From NCBI GenBank assembly GCA_014529385.2, contig CM043971.1, positions 61,703,209 to 61,767,208 of the forward strand: a DNA stretch of 64,000 nt. The letters are read 5' to 3'. The notes below the pieces were generated by a model, which worked only from the letters and a program-made list of their open reading frames with translations, did no database searches and was not told where the DNA came from. The position numbers were made by a program, and so were the translations under genes. This stretch comes from Adiantum capillus-veneris (taxonomy: Eukaryota; Streptophyta; Polypodiopsida; Polypodiales; Pteridaceae). Of this stretch, positions 25,297 to 37,279 are shown one piece after another. The first letter of the stretch is position 1. Every line of letters begins with the position of its first letter.

Positions 25297-25950
25297 GTTT
25301 TTGTTCAAAAAGATTAATCTTTTAATGGGTTGTTTTGTAATGTGTTTTGATTTGATGAGTGAAGTTTTTCATAGTTGTTTAAGAGTATTCATCTTTGTTA
25401 TTTAGAGAACAATCCATTTTATATGTGTTCCTTAAATCCAATGAGGGAAGCCTACTAAGTAGGTGGCTAGTATCATATGTTTTGAAATTGAGATTTATAT
25501 CAGTTTACAAGGTAAATACTATTTGTTTTTTTACAAATTACATTGAAACGATTGGTTCGTTTTAATTTAGTATTCGTTATATTTGTTGCTTTTCATGGTT
25601 TGTTCTTTTAACGTCTATTGCAAATGAAAAAACACTACAATGTACACTTCTGTTCATTTGCAGTTCAACATGTATTTTTGCAAAAGCATGTGCTTCTAAA
25701 ATTGTTATGTTACTAGTATGCATAAAATAGTGGGTCATTACATTCCGTACAAAATCCGTATGAGGGGGGATGGCTCATTGTGAGAACGTCCATATCTTGT
25801 CCGTATGTAGGGGGATAGGTTAGCAAGTAAGATACTATACATAGGGGGGTTTCTCAAATTTTGATGCACGCAGGTGACATCCTTCCATTACTAATAGGGG
25901 GCTTGGAGAAGGAGAGAGAGGGAAGGGGGGGGGGGGGAAGCTTGGGAGCG
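25297..25950. other. AT-rich spacer, no gene seen
   Basis: No supportable frame. The left end of the CACTA transposon should lie in or just right of this stretch, but no CACTA terminus could be fixed. Confidence 0.5.
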
Positions 25951-26046
25951 ATGGCAGAGAGCAAGAACGCAAAGTATGTATACAGCAAAAACGCGACAAT
26001 GGCAGAGAGCAAGAACGCAAAGTATGCATACAGCAAAAACGCGACA
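25951..26046. repeat. 48-bp tandem duplication
   Basis: Two copies of a 48-bp unit starting ATGGCAGAGAGCAAGAACGC at 25951 and 25999, nearly identical. It lies just outside the left subterminal repeats of the CACTA element. Confidence 0.9.
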
Positions 26047-26470
26047 TACTCTGCCTTCTTGCCTATTTTAGGCGCCATGCATTACCACGGATATTAGCGT
26101 GTCCATTACCGTGCCCATTACCACGTCTATTACCGTGGCCGGTCATTTCAAACGGATACATGCGAATACGAGGTTGCGAGGGGGGGGGTACAAACTAGCT
26201 CCTCTACCCTTAGCTATACATTATTTCATTTTTTAGCCTTTTGAGGCTTTTGATGAAGATTTTAATTTTTTTCGGATACTTTATTTTGTAGTACTTTTAA
26301 ATGTTTATTAATAGCATTTCTTAAGTTCTCTTTTAGTTAAAAATGATTTTAGCACTCATTGTCATTTATTCTCTTTGACCTTAACTTTATGTAATTTTTT
26401 AAATGGAATTAAGGGCTTTTCTAATTATTTATTTTTTAGGACACATGACTAAATAAACAACATTTCGCAT

Positions 26471-29400
26471 GTGTGCGACATCGCCTGGGATGATCGTGGT
26501 CCCCCTGGAGGCCTTGAGTGCGATCATTGGCTCAAGAAAAAACTCCCTTGTCCTTGCGCCAAGTGCAAAAGAGCAATCCCTCCCTTGAGGCACATTGCTT
26601 TGGAGCACGTGGAGAACAAAGGGCTTTGGCATCCTCAAAAAAGCACTCGAAGAGATGATAGCGCGACTCACCCGTCGCTTGAGGAGGTGCCCCATTGGTT
26701 TGTGTTCGGTGGTGGTGCACTGGCGCACAAGGCCGAACAACAGAGGCAAGAGCGATTGGGCGATTTGGGTGCACCGCATGGTGATCCTCCCGTTGGCTCT
26801 ACTTCGGCAGTTCCTATGGCGTATCCATCGCACTTTGAGGCAGAGGATGAGCACATGTTCCACATGTGTGATGAGTTACTAGCTCATGAGCATGACGTGT
26901 GCGAGGAGGATTGTCAGCCTTGCACTAAACGGGTTGCCGAAATGGAGGATAGATTGATGACGAGTGCCCGAACACCTCTTTACGACGGTGCATGGTATTC
27001 GGTGCTCCGAGCATCATTGGAAGTCCTCAACTTGCAAGCAAAATTCGGTTGGAGTAATGCAAGTGTCGATGCACTACTTCTGTAAGTATGGAATGTGGCT
27101 TTTATATCGTCTCCACTCGCTTTATGGTGCCGTCTTCTAGAAATTATACTAATACTCATATTTGTTGTAGTTTGATGGGCAAAATGTTGTCAGAAGATCA
27201 CCACATGCCTCTAGATTGTCGACGAGCTAGATCGTATATCACTACACTTGGAATGTAGTATGAGCGCATTCATGCGTGCGTCAATGATTGCATGTTATAC
27301 CACAATGAGCATGCACATGCTACCTCATGTCCTGTGTGCGAGGAGGCATGATACAAGACAGGAGTGAGCGGGGTGCACCTACCCCGCAAGGTATTGAGAC
27401 ATTTTTCATTAATCCCTTGCATTCAACACGTGTTTAAAAGCAGGCCTATTGTGGAGCTTCTTGCGTGGCACGCGAACCATTGCTCAAATGATGGAATGAT
27501 GCGTGTCCCTCCCGATTCACCTGCATGGAGGCACATCGAAACTCAATGGCCGGAGTTTGGGTTGGAGCTTCGACACTTGAGGCTTGGGTAAGAAAGTGAT
27601 GGTGTCAACCCCTTCGGCACTAAGTCTACTTCATGGAGCACTTGGCCTGTGGTGATCGTCAACTACAATATTCCACCATGGGAGACTACTGAGAAGGGAA
27701 ATATACTTCTTTCCTTGCTTGTGCCAGGGAAGTACAAAGTGTCACATATTGACGTTTACTTCAAGCCCCTCATCAAGGAGTTGGAGGAGTTATGGAGAGG
27801 CATTCCTGTTGTCGATGTCTTATTTGCAAAGGGGGGGAGAGAGGCCATTGTGAGGGGAATCCTTATGTGGACTATGCACGACTATCTTGGGCTTGGAGAG
27901 ATTTTTGGTAACCCCCTTTCCTCTATCTCTCTCTCCCTCTTTCCCTCTCTTACTTTAGTTCACTCATCTCTCTAACCATATGATATGTATGCAGGGTTCT
28001 CCACATCGGGGCACAATGCATGTCCTACTTGTGGGCCATCGTTGGTGATGAAGAGGCCCGATTCCTTGTGCAAGGTAATCTATCCAAACAATTATCATTT
28101 CTTACCCCAAGGGCATAACAAGCACAAGGCTCCAACAAATGGGAAGACTCCTCTAAAGCTCACGATGGCAGATTGGGCAACCATTTGGGAAGAACACCAC
28201 AACAACAATCCGGCTCCGTGTCCTCCACCAAAAGGTATGTCAAGGTATTCCATATTTTTAAGGCTTCCATATTGGAAGGACTTAAAAATACAACACCTCT
28301 TGGATCCCATGCAAATATTCAAGAATGTAGCCCAGACACTATGGGACCACATTATTGGCAAGAAGGACTCTTTGGGTGCGAGGGAGGATTTGAGGCTTTT
28401 AAAACGTCTCCCTGCCTCTGCTACTCCACGTTGTGCCCCAAATGGAAAGATTGTGCTTCCTGAAGCACCATGGATGCTAGCCAAAGAAGAATTAGACAAG
28501 GTGAAGGGTACTATTGGCTCTATTCACACACCAACAGAATACATGAGGTCGCTACGGGAGCTTTCACAAAAGCGAAGAAGGGTGGAATCGTTCAATTGTA
28601 TGGGTTGAAGTCCCATGATTGGCACAAGATGCTTCTTCATACTCCCTATTCTATCTATAGTTTGTGTGTATGAATATCACTCACTTTCCCTTTCCCTAAT
28701 TTACATTGTAGTTCATTCTGCAGGTGAGTATGTGTATATGTCGAGACAAGAAAGTCAGGGACGCTATTTTTAAACTAGGAGAGCTAGTAAGGTACACCAC
28801 AAGACTCCACTCAACTACACCTTTTTTATGTACACAATAATTTCAACTAGCACTTAGTGTATCCTTGTGTGTTTTCTTCCAGATTTGTGAGCTCCAAGGA
28901 AATCGAAATAGATGTTATCCCTGCTGCTCAAACACTTGCAACAGAAACTGTGTGTGCCATTGAAGATGTATTTCCTTGATCGGTCCTTCTTAGTCAAATT
29001 CACCTCTCGGTTCACGTGGTGGAGGAGATCGCTATATGTGGAGTAGTGCACACAAGATATGTTCTTCTTAGAGAGGTTTTTAAAGACTCTCAAAGATTTT
29101 GTGCGGCTACGGTCTCAACCAGAGGCATGTATGGCCGAAGGGTGGATCGTTCAAGAGGCATTTGTTTACACATTAGAGTATTTGGCACAAGTTGATCCTT
29201 CAATGCCTTGCATGTGGTCATACAAGAAAGATGCAAGGATGACTTCACACTTGCCAAGTGGAAAGGGGAAACTACTTAACATGGATATGAATCTATCCCG
29301 AGTGGTCAATAACTTTTGTATTCTCAATGCAAAGATTATGACCAAGTGGTTGGACTTGTGGACAGTGGCAAAGGCAAGGCGTTTGCAAGAGAGGGAAGCA

Positions 29401-30383
29401 TGGAAACAAGCACATGGAGGAAGGAGGGCACCCCCAGTGCCTAGACACCTTGCATGTTTCCCAAATATCATTAGTGCAGAGTGGATTCATGAGAGAATGA
29501 CTGAGCCAAAAGCGCGTGGAGAAGACATCACCAGCAAAGAATGGGAGTATGCACGAGGCTATATAACGCTATTTCTTGAAACTATCTTTAATATGTATTT
29601 GATAAATTAATATATTTTTCTATTTTATAGTGCCTTTCCTTTAACTCTATGTGGTCAAAGGGTCGTCACTTTCATACGCGCCACATTGACGAGTGTAGAA
29701 TCACCATGGATTGTGCCATCATGGGCAACTTTGACACAGACTGTGATGAAGCTAGGTACTGCGAAACTATTGAAAGGATACTAAAAGTTAATTTTAGAAC
29801 CTTTCATACCTTCATCTTCAAGTGCAAGTACTGGTTTGCAAATGTGTCTAAACGACATGAGAATGGCCTCTACATGGTGGACTCTAGTGTGCATCACACA
29901 GGGAGGTATGACAATTTAGTTTTACCGCGCAATTGTGAGAAGGTGAGTGACATGTACCTTTTTTAATCTTATTTGCTTGTAGCGTTAGTTATACCAATGT
30001 TACTCACTTTGAGCTTCTATTTTATAGGTCATCTATATCCCAGCAATCCACCAACCAAAACTTTGGTTCGTAATTCTCGTAACACCTAGGGGGGAACCAT
30101 TTTTTCCACTAATAAAGTGGAGACTATCTTCAACCCTCTTCCACCTCCGACTTTGGATGAGGTGAAAATAGAGGAGAGGGAGGTCGATGAATCAAGTCCG
30201 CCGGCAGCAAGTCTTAGTGAGGATGATTGTCATGATGATGAAGATGATGAGATGGAGGATGACGAACTTGAAGAGGATGAAGGAAATGCAGACAAGTCCG
30301 TTTCTCTCTTTATTGATTTAGGAGCCATGGGCTTAGAATTGGATGATGCCTCATGTAGAGATCTTTTGGAAGATGATTCATAA
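26471..30383 (+). pseudogene. TNP2-like transposase of the CACTA element (exons, broken)
   Basis: The first exon region (26471-27081) starts with a transposase-associated zinc-binding segment (LPCPCAKCKRAIPP). A GTAAGT donor at 27082 and a TTGTTGTAG acceptor at 27170 join to a TNP2 core: CPVCEEA, then VLRHFSLIPCIQHVF, WHANHC, DGVNPFGTKSTSWSTWPVV and YNIPPWET, up to 27907. The next exon starts at 27995 (FSTSGHNACPTCG). GLKSHDWHKMLLH near 28605 marks the junction to DUF4218, which continues to about 29230 (FLERFLKTLKDFV, EACMAEGWIVQEA). DUF4216 follows at 29649-30080. An acidic tail ends at 30383. In-frame stops (27256, 27349) and frame changes near 28600 and 28980 show it is dead. Confidence 0.85.
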
Positions 30384-30544
30384 ACATTTTACAATTTTGA
30401 AGTTTTTTGGTCGTGTAATCCATTCATCTCTCTCTCCCCCCTCTTCCTCTCTTTAGATTTGAGAATATGCTTAATTATGTTAATCAATTGACAGTGATTA
30501 TTTTAGTTGTAACCAAGTGTAATCTTATATCCCCCCCTTCTCCT

Positions 30545-30553
<9 letters not shown>

Positions 30554-30605
<52 letters not shown>
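30554..30605. repeat. (CT)n microsatellite
   Basis: About 52 bp of CT repeats after a C-rich run, inside the 3' untranslated part of the CACTA element. Confidence 0.95.
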
Positions 30606-30608
<3 letters not shown>

Positions 30609-30930
30609 TTTTTAAATTTGAAAATTTTATACAATATTCTTTATTTTTTATTGAGAGGAGGAAAACACCAAAATTTGAAGGGGGAGGGAGGGGCTAAGCC
30701 AGAATTTGAAAGTTTAGGCACTAAATTTGGCTGTCGAATATAACAGTGATAATTTACGCCGTAATATCATTGATAATCTATGCGGTAATAACTGCGGTAA
30801 TAAACGTAAAATTATTTTAAACACAAAAAACCCCCCCGGTCTCCTCTCTCTTGTTTCTCTACTTGAATTTGCACCTTCTCTCTACAAAACACGGTAAAAC
30901 AGCACGATAAACACTTGGAGATTTTTATAG

Positions 30931-32040
30931 TGGAGGTGGACCAATGAGAATTAGGCTAGAGTAAATCTAGTTTAATTAATTTAAAAACACTTAATAAAAG
31001 AACCAATAAGAATTAAGCTCTCTAGAAGACTATTGGACAATCTCCTAAGGGGTCCAATGAGCATTCAACAGCCCAATGGCTTGCTTGATTCCTATTGGCT
31101 AGGAGATAAAGGGGTCCAATGAAAGTTTAGTTGCATTAATTACTTACCTAAAGCTCTCACAAAAGGGGAAAGGGGGACACATGCCAGTCGGCTATCACTT
31201 ATGCTGCTTAAATTTCATTGGCTAAGCCGGGAGAGGTCCAATGGGGTGTCATCATGAGTAAAATGGAAGAGGGGTCGACCAAGAGAGAGAGGGGGCTGAA
31301 TTTTTAAAGGCATTCTCACTTACACACTCACACAAGCTCATGAGTGAAGCAAGAAGACTCTCTCTCTCTCTCCTTCTCAAGCTTTCATGGAAAGCTTATC
31401 ACCTACTCCAAGCTTGTGAGAAGGAAGGCCCACACCAACAACTCTTGGCTTTGTGATGCAAATCCAACCAAGAGCCAAGCTTCAATGCATGCCCATCTCC
31501 TCTACCATGCTAATTACTAAGCTATGCTATGCTAATATGAGCGATTATGTGAGGAGACATACGTCTTTCTCGTAGGACTACTCCTTCTTCCTCTCAATCT
31601 ACTCTCATAACCCGCTAGCTCTCACCATCTTCGAAGGTGTGTGAGGTCTTGAGTCTGAGACCGTGAGGGAATTGATGTTGTGTTTTAGAAGTGTTTTCCT
31701 TAGTGCTTGAAGCTTCCATCTTCATTGCACTAGCTAGGATTGAAGGAACACAAAGAATTGTATTGTAAAATGTCTCTCTTGATGGGAGAAACCTATAATA
31801 CAAAGCCTTTTGGAGGGGGGACCGGCTCCATGAATATCCAGTCCTCAACTGTTGTCAATAGCTTAATTTCTCTCTCTTTTGAAGTATGGTTCATGCTATC
31901 TAACTACGTGTTATGCTTTTTGTTGCTCTCTCCACCCAAGCACTCTTGTTATGCTCATTAGGAATCTATTCTAATGAAATGCTCACTATGTTCATGCTAT
32001 TTTTCGCTACACACAAGTTACTAGGCCATTAAATGTTACA
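30931..32040 (+). mobile_element. Truncated LTR of the gypsy-1 family (fossil)
   Basis: The reverse complement of 17500-18600 throughout, ending in the same AAATGTTACA terminus at 32040. The first ~480 bp of the LTR are missing. The break coincides, within two bases, with the right end of the CACTA transposon. Confidence 0.85.
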
Positions 32041-32966
<926 letters not shown>

Positions 32967-32971
32967 GTTTT

Positions 32972-33294
32972 TGTGACGGCCCGAAGTTGGGCGCGTCATG
33001 TGGAGGTGCGTGGTGGGCGCGTTTGCCTTCAAAAAGCCCGGCTCGGGTCGGGGCCGGCTCGGGTCGCGTTCCGTTCCGTGGGTCCGCGGCCATGGTGTGT
33101 TCCGAGGGTCTCGCGTTCCGAGTCTCTAGCCCCACGTAGCCCCAAGCTCCCCCGCACTCAAGGAGGGTCATAGCGTGCTCTGGGGAACCTTGCGTGGAGC
33201 CCCCACGATGCACGAGTGCGTGGAGTGGGGCTAACGTGTCTAGGTGGGGGGTCCCCATCCCTTGGCCGTTTCCGGGAGGCTCATACCCCTTATA
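32972..33294 (-). repeat. 3' LTR of the TRIM-like element
   Basis: GC-rich, about 323 bp, closely similar to 34351-34671 (for example both carry GGCTCGGGTCGGGGCC and GGTCCGCGGCCATGG). Confidence 0.88.
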
Positions 33295-33880
33295 TACACC
33301 CCCGGTTGAAGAAAGTTCGACGTCCTCGTCGAACAAAGGGAGAAAAGAGAGCTTGGCTATGCATAGGCCAAAGGTCTAAGGGGTGCATATAGTGCAAAGT
33401 GCGTGAAAACTGTACCCGAAATGCAAGTAGATAGCATGCTTTGTTTTTGGAATTTTTGGAATAAGGTGTGTGTATTTTTGTGTGTTTTGGCAGAAGGCTG
33501 AAAAAGATCTGCTTTGAATACCCAAGTAGAATTCCCCATACTTGAGCATTCCCCAAAAGGTAACCCGAGGTGTGCGGAGCCACCTGCTGCGTTGGCCCGC
33601 GCGGAGACTTCTTTGAAAGCCGAATTTGAAGTAAAGTCCATCGCAATGCAGCCCTTGCGAAGTTGCAAGGAAACTTACCGTCATTTTGACGCGCGTTGTA
33701 GACTTAGGCTGACACCAGCTTTGGTTTCCAATCGCTGAATCTTGAATCGGGTAAGGTTACTTAGTGAGATTCAGTCTTTAGGTTGAAGTAGCTTTGGTCG
33801 TCATGACACCATGAAGGCTTTGGCTGAATCTTCAATCGTCAAACTGATCCCAGTTGGTCCCTGTGTGGACCTCATTTGGC

Positions 33881-34240
33881 ACTGAGTGGCGGGTCGTAGG
33901 TTTGCCCGTAGCCTCCCCCCTCCTGGGTTTGGCGAACTGAGTGGCGGGTCGTAGGTTTGCCCGTAGCCTCCCCCCTCCTGGGTTTGGCGAACTGAGTGGC
34001 GGGTCGTAGGTTTGCCCGTAGCCTCTCCCCTCTGGTTTGGCGAACTGAGTGGCGGGTCGTAGGTTTGCCCGTAGCCTCCCCCCTCCTGGGTTTGGCGAAC
34101 TGAGGAGTAGTAGTAGTGGGACGCAGTTTTGCCCGTGGCCTTCCCCCTCTTGGGTTCGGCAAGTATTGTAGTATGTTCCAGTGGCGGGACGCATTTTTGC
34201 CCGTGGCCTCCCCCCTCTTGGGTTCGGCAAGCAGTGGTTG
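33881..34240. repeat. 55-bp minisatellite inside the TRIM-like element
   Basis: Units starting ACTGAGTGGCGGGTCGTAGG occur at 33881, 33936, 33991 and 34044 (periods 55, 55, 53). A further start at 34099 leads into two or three looser copies sharing TTTGCCCGTGGCC. Because 55 is not a multiple of three, the reading frame rotates from copy to copy. The unit lacks stops in all three minus frames, which produces long overlapping but meaningless frames. Confidence 0.92.
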
Positions 34241-34336
34241 TAGCAGCAGCGTTGGCGGCCCCGCACGTTGGGTACGCGCCGTTTTGAGTCCCGGAGCCTC
34301 CCCCTTCCTTGGGTTCGGCTTGGTTGATTTCCTGAA

Positions 34337-34349
34337 GCTCTGATACCAA
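34337..34349 (-). other. Primer-binding site of the TRIM-like element
   Basis: TTGGTATCAGAGC on the minus strand, identical to the site in the copia derivative at 21477-21489. It sets the direction of the element. Confidence 0.88.
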
Positions 34350-34350
34350 G

Positions 34351-34671
34351 TGTAACGGCTCGAAGTTGGGCGCGTCATGTGGAGGTGCGTGGTGGGTGCG
34401 TATGCCTTCAAAAAGCCCGGCTCGGGTCGGGGCCAGCTCGGGTCGCGTTCCGTTCCGTGGGTCCGCGGCCATGGTGTGTTCCGAGTGTCTCGCGTTCCGG
34501 GTCCCTAGCCCCATGTAGCCCCAAGCTCCCCCGCACTCAAGGAGGGTCATAGCGTGCCCTGGGGAACCTTGCGTGGAGCCCCCACGGTGCACTAGTGCGT
34601 GGAGCGGAGCTAATGTGTCTAGGTGGGGGTCCCCATCCCGTGGCCGTTCAGGGAGGCTCATACCCCTTATA
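34351..34671 (-). repeat. 5' LTR of the TRIM-like element
   Basis: Partner of 32972-33294. A run of about 20 G follows shortly after its outer edge (34680-34699). Confidence 0.88.
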
Positions 34672-34921
34672 GTTTTGGTGTGGGGGGGGGGGGGGGGGCG
34701 GAGGGTGGTGGCGCTTGAAGCACCTAAAGGTAGATTATTCAGTCTTGGTTGCAGGTGACGTTTCGCCCTCTTTCTATGCTATGGGGTAATCAATCGAGCG
34801 CTCTTAGTCTTTTAGAGTGTGTCCATGGATTGCATGTATATTTTTTGAAAGCTTCAAATTTCAGCCTGGAATTCGGGAGGTTACCGCGAAGCCTCTTCAC
34901 GCTCACGAACATACAGAGTAG

Positions 34922-34922
34922 C

Positions 34923-34982
<60 letters not shown>
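34922..34982. repeat. (CT)n(CA)n compound microsatellite
   Basis: CT repeats followed directly by CA repeats, about 450 bp upstream of RSP3 exon 1. Confidence 0.95.
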
Positions 34983-34983
<1 letters not shown>

Positions 34984-35259
34984 CGCACGCATACACAGAT
35001 ATGCATGCGCTATTCAGAGTTTGGAGATGACTTCTGCAACCGTCAACTGTATGCAGCGCCCCGATGTGAAGAAGAGCTTCGTGGACCACACGCGCATACG
35101 TACAATCACACGAGACTCGTCGTTCTCAGGCATGCATTTCTTGCGCATTGCCGCTCATACGTGTGCTATGTCTTTGTATGAAGAGTGATCGCTCATGCGT
35201 GCGTTGTATATGTGTGTGTGTGTTTCTTTTTTTTTGTTTTTTTTGTTTTTTTTGATTGA

Positions 35260-35283
35260 GAGAGAGAGAGAGAGAGAGAGAGA
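35260..35283. repeat. (GA)n microsatellite
   Basis: Short GA run after a T-rich stretch, about 150 bp upstream of the RSP3 start codon. Confidence 0.9.
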
Positions 35284-35318
35284 TTGATTTATCTAATGTA
35301 CCTTACTTTCAGGTTAGC

Positions 35319-35357
35319 ATGGAGGAGCAAGAAGATGGACCGTTTCTGCAGGGTTAG
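35319..35357 (+). promoter_or_regulatory. Possible upstream ORF in the RSP3 leader
   Basis: ATG at 35319 opens a 12-codon frame ending at TAG 35355-35357, 78 bp before the RSP3 start. It follows a TTACTTTCAG that could be an acceptor of a leader intron. If the leader is transcribed as drawn, this would be a short upstream ORF. The transcript start is not known. Confidence 0.3.
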
Positions 35358-35435
35358 GCTTGATAAGCAGGCAATTGTCTGATAAAGAAGTATACAAAAA
35401 AGGAGGGTTCTGAATTGCGTCCTACTTCAAGCAGC

Positions 35436-35658
35436 ATGTCTGGGGGCTCAACATTATCTGCGCTTCCACGGCATGGGGGGCATGCCCCCCCAAATCACAT
35501 CATGTCTTCCCCCACTTCTAGTAAGGCAGGTAGAAGTCAGCCGGGGACACCTCCAGACCACACCCAACATCATTTTCAACCCTACAATCCTGGGCGCATG
35601 ATGAATCTCATGTTTGATCCGCGTGTCATCCGCGGTCCCACCCAGCCTCATCATCCTC
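35436..35658 (+). CDS. RSP3: Radial spoke protein 3, exon 1
   Basis: RSP3 is the structural base of the radial spoke in motile 9+2 axonemes; it anchors the spoke to the outer doublet. This exon encodes residues 1-74 and one further base. The first ~50 residues are low-complexity (Ser, Pro, His). Residues 57-67, NLMFDPRVIRG, match the conserved N-terminal signature of the family (N-[IL]-M-[YF]-D-x-R-V-[VI]-R-G in alga and animal homologues). The start at 35436 is the first ATG after an in-frame stop at 35364. The exon ends at the donor C|GTAAGG (35659). Its single leftover base joins in phase with exon 2 at 61270, about 25.6 kb away. An additional upstream leader exon is possible. Confidence 0.82.
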
Positions 35659-36401
35659 GTAAGGTTGGTGAACAATGCTGCTTGTCTTTCCAATATCTCA
35701 TTAATCTGTACGATGTGCTCATGTGGAATTGTTAATGCTCATATACAATAGCTTCTTTTAATGGAATATTCTTGGTTGCACTATACAATGCTGAGACTGA
35801 ACTACATGCTTGAGACCTCATTTTTATGCTCATTTTGGCTCAATGTTAAATAGAACTTATACTTCTTTGTGCGTTTTATACTCGTTTTAGTTTGTATCAG
35901 CAAGGGATGAACAGTGAACAATGTTTCAGGGCTTTTTGGCTTGCTAAAACAATCCTTAGAGAAGAAAAGAGTTAGGCATGCATGTGAAATTTTACTATTT
36001 CCGATAATGATTCTCCCTACCTTTCTATGTAAAAGCACTGAAATCTTTTTTTGTTTTTGCTTTGTCAATGTTTCCCTTCATTTCACAGCCTTACATCATG
36101 AGACCTACTTTTTGTTTTTTGTTTTTAAAACACCAATGTGAGCCTTTTACCTTGTGATTTTTGTATATTTTATTTTTCTCTCTCTTTCGTTTCAAGTGCT
36201 GTTCATGTTTTCCCCCATAAAATAGTGTACATATTATTCTTTTCATCTACCTCAAGTTTTTGTGTCTCTTGATCGTGTGTTTGTGCACATGTTTTAGTCC
36301 TTAATGCTTAGACCATATGACTGTATGAAGGTGTACACTAGGTGGCCCTTGATGATCTGGCTCAGGTCAAGAAAGGAGATGCTTGGGTTTTAAGCTAATA
36401 G

Positions 36402-36437
36402 AAAAGAACAGCAAACTTTTAGCACTTCAATAACAAC

Positions 36438-36484
<47 letters not shown>

Positions 36485-36637
36485 AGGGAGTGGCGAAGTT
36501 CCACCCTAAGAGAGCACTGGCCCTAATCGCTTCTTAATTATAGCTGATTTCACAAAGTACAACAGCCAAGGAGCACCTCCTATGCAATTTGTGCTCTAAA
36601 GAGTGCAAGAGAGGGCCCCCAAGGCTCATATTTAAAG
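36402..36637 (-). repeat. gypsy-type LTR fragment (LTR-X), left part
   Basis: Matches part of 56680-57276 and, inverted, the LTR at 59930-60657. It includes the (GA)n run at 36440-36479. The match breaks at 36637 where a hAT transposon enters and continues at 54453. The 8 bp ATTTAAAG at 36630-36637 are the hAT target duplication. Fossil. Confidence 0.75.
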
Positions 36638-37222
36638 CATAGTTACCCGGAACGCGGAACGGGAACAACGATGGGCCTCCCTACGGAACGGGGGAACAAG
36701 AACGGATCCGGAATGGGAACGATGCGAAATGGGAGGCTTAAAAAACACCCAAATAAGTATATTTTTAGCGTAATGTGTTTGAATACAAGTAGTACTAAAG
36801 TCCTATGACTCTAATACCCACAAAAAACACGATTCGAAGACCATTCAACCTTATTATGACTTGATTGGGATATGCGGCGCCGCGGCCATGGTACATACAC
36901 AACATTGAACAATGCCCATACACAATTACACATGTAATTACAGATTAGAGCTCTCAAATAATTGCACGAGTAGAAGTCAGAGATAAGACTTGAAACTTTG
37001 AAAGTTGAGCCATAACATTGAGCAAAATACACTTTTTGCTTAATTTTGGCTAACAAGGCCCGCCAAGGCGCTACAAAAAAGCCAAAGGTGACATATACCA
37101 TAATGAGACTACAAGGGGGCAAACCACAATACCAAAAGACTAAAGGTGACAAATACCATAAAGATGCTACAAAGAGGGCAAGCAACAATACAAAAAGGTA
37201 AGGATAATGGAAGTCCTAAAGT

Positions 37223-37279
37223 CGCAACTCTCAAGTCTCAAGACTCAAGACTCAAGACTTAAGACTCGAGACTCAAGAG
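37223..37279. repeat. Short tandem phrase repeat (ACTCAAG-type)
   Basis: About six imperfect copies of CTCAAG/ACTCAAG, overlapping the end of the hAT-1 transposase. Confidence 0.7.

Larger units (their letters stand above)
26050..30932 (+). mobile_element. CACTA (En/Spm) DNA transposon, decayed
   Basis: The element encodes a TNP2-type transposase with the DUF4218 and DUF4216 regions usual in plant CACTA elements. Short subterminal repeats with the core ATTACCGYG occur at the left (26070-26146) and, inverted, at the right (30750-30900). The right end reads TATAGTG at 30926-30932, the expected reverse complement of a CACTA terminus. The left terminus is not resolved, so the start given is approximate. 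No 3-bp target duplication could be confirmed. Confidence 0.75.
32972..34671 (-). mobile_element. TRIM-like LTR element without proteins (fossil)
   Basis: Direct repeats of about 323 and 321 bp (32972-33294 and 34351-34671) enclose about 1.06 kb. The 5-bp sequence GTTTT flanks the element on both sides (32967-32971 and 34672-34676). On the minus strand the primer-binding site TTGGTATCAGAGC (34337-34349) lies one base inside the right LTR. A G-rich tract precedes the left LTR. The internal region has no protein signature and holds a 55-bp tandem repeat. Size and layout fit a terminal-repeat retrotransposon in miniature. The LTR outer end starts TATAAG rather than the usual TG. Confidence 0.85.

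Noticed and set aside
26429-26865. Minus-strand frames of 65-144 codons
   Set aside because: Antisense shadows of the CACTA transposase exon 1.
33801-34661. 286-codon minus-strand frame, with two further long overlapping minus frames
   Set aside because: It is the 55-bp minisatellite and GC-rich LTR of the TRIM-like element read in rotating frames; no protein signature.
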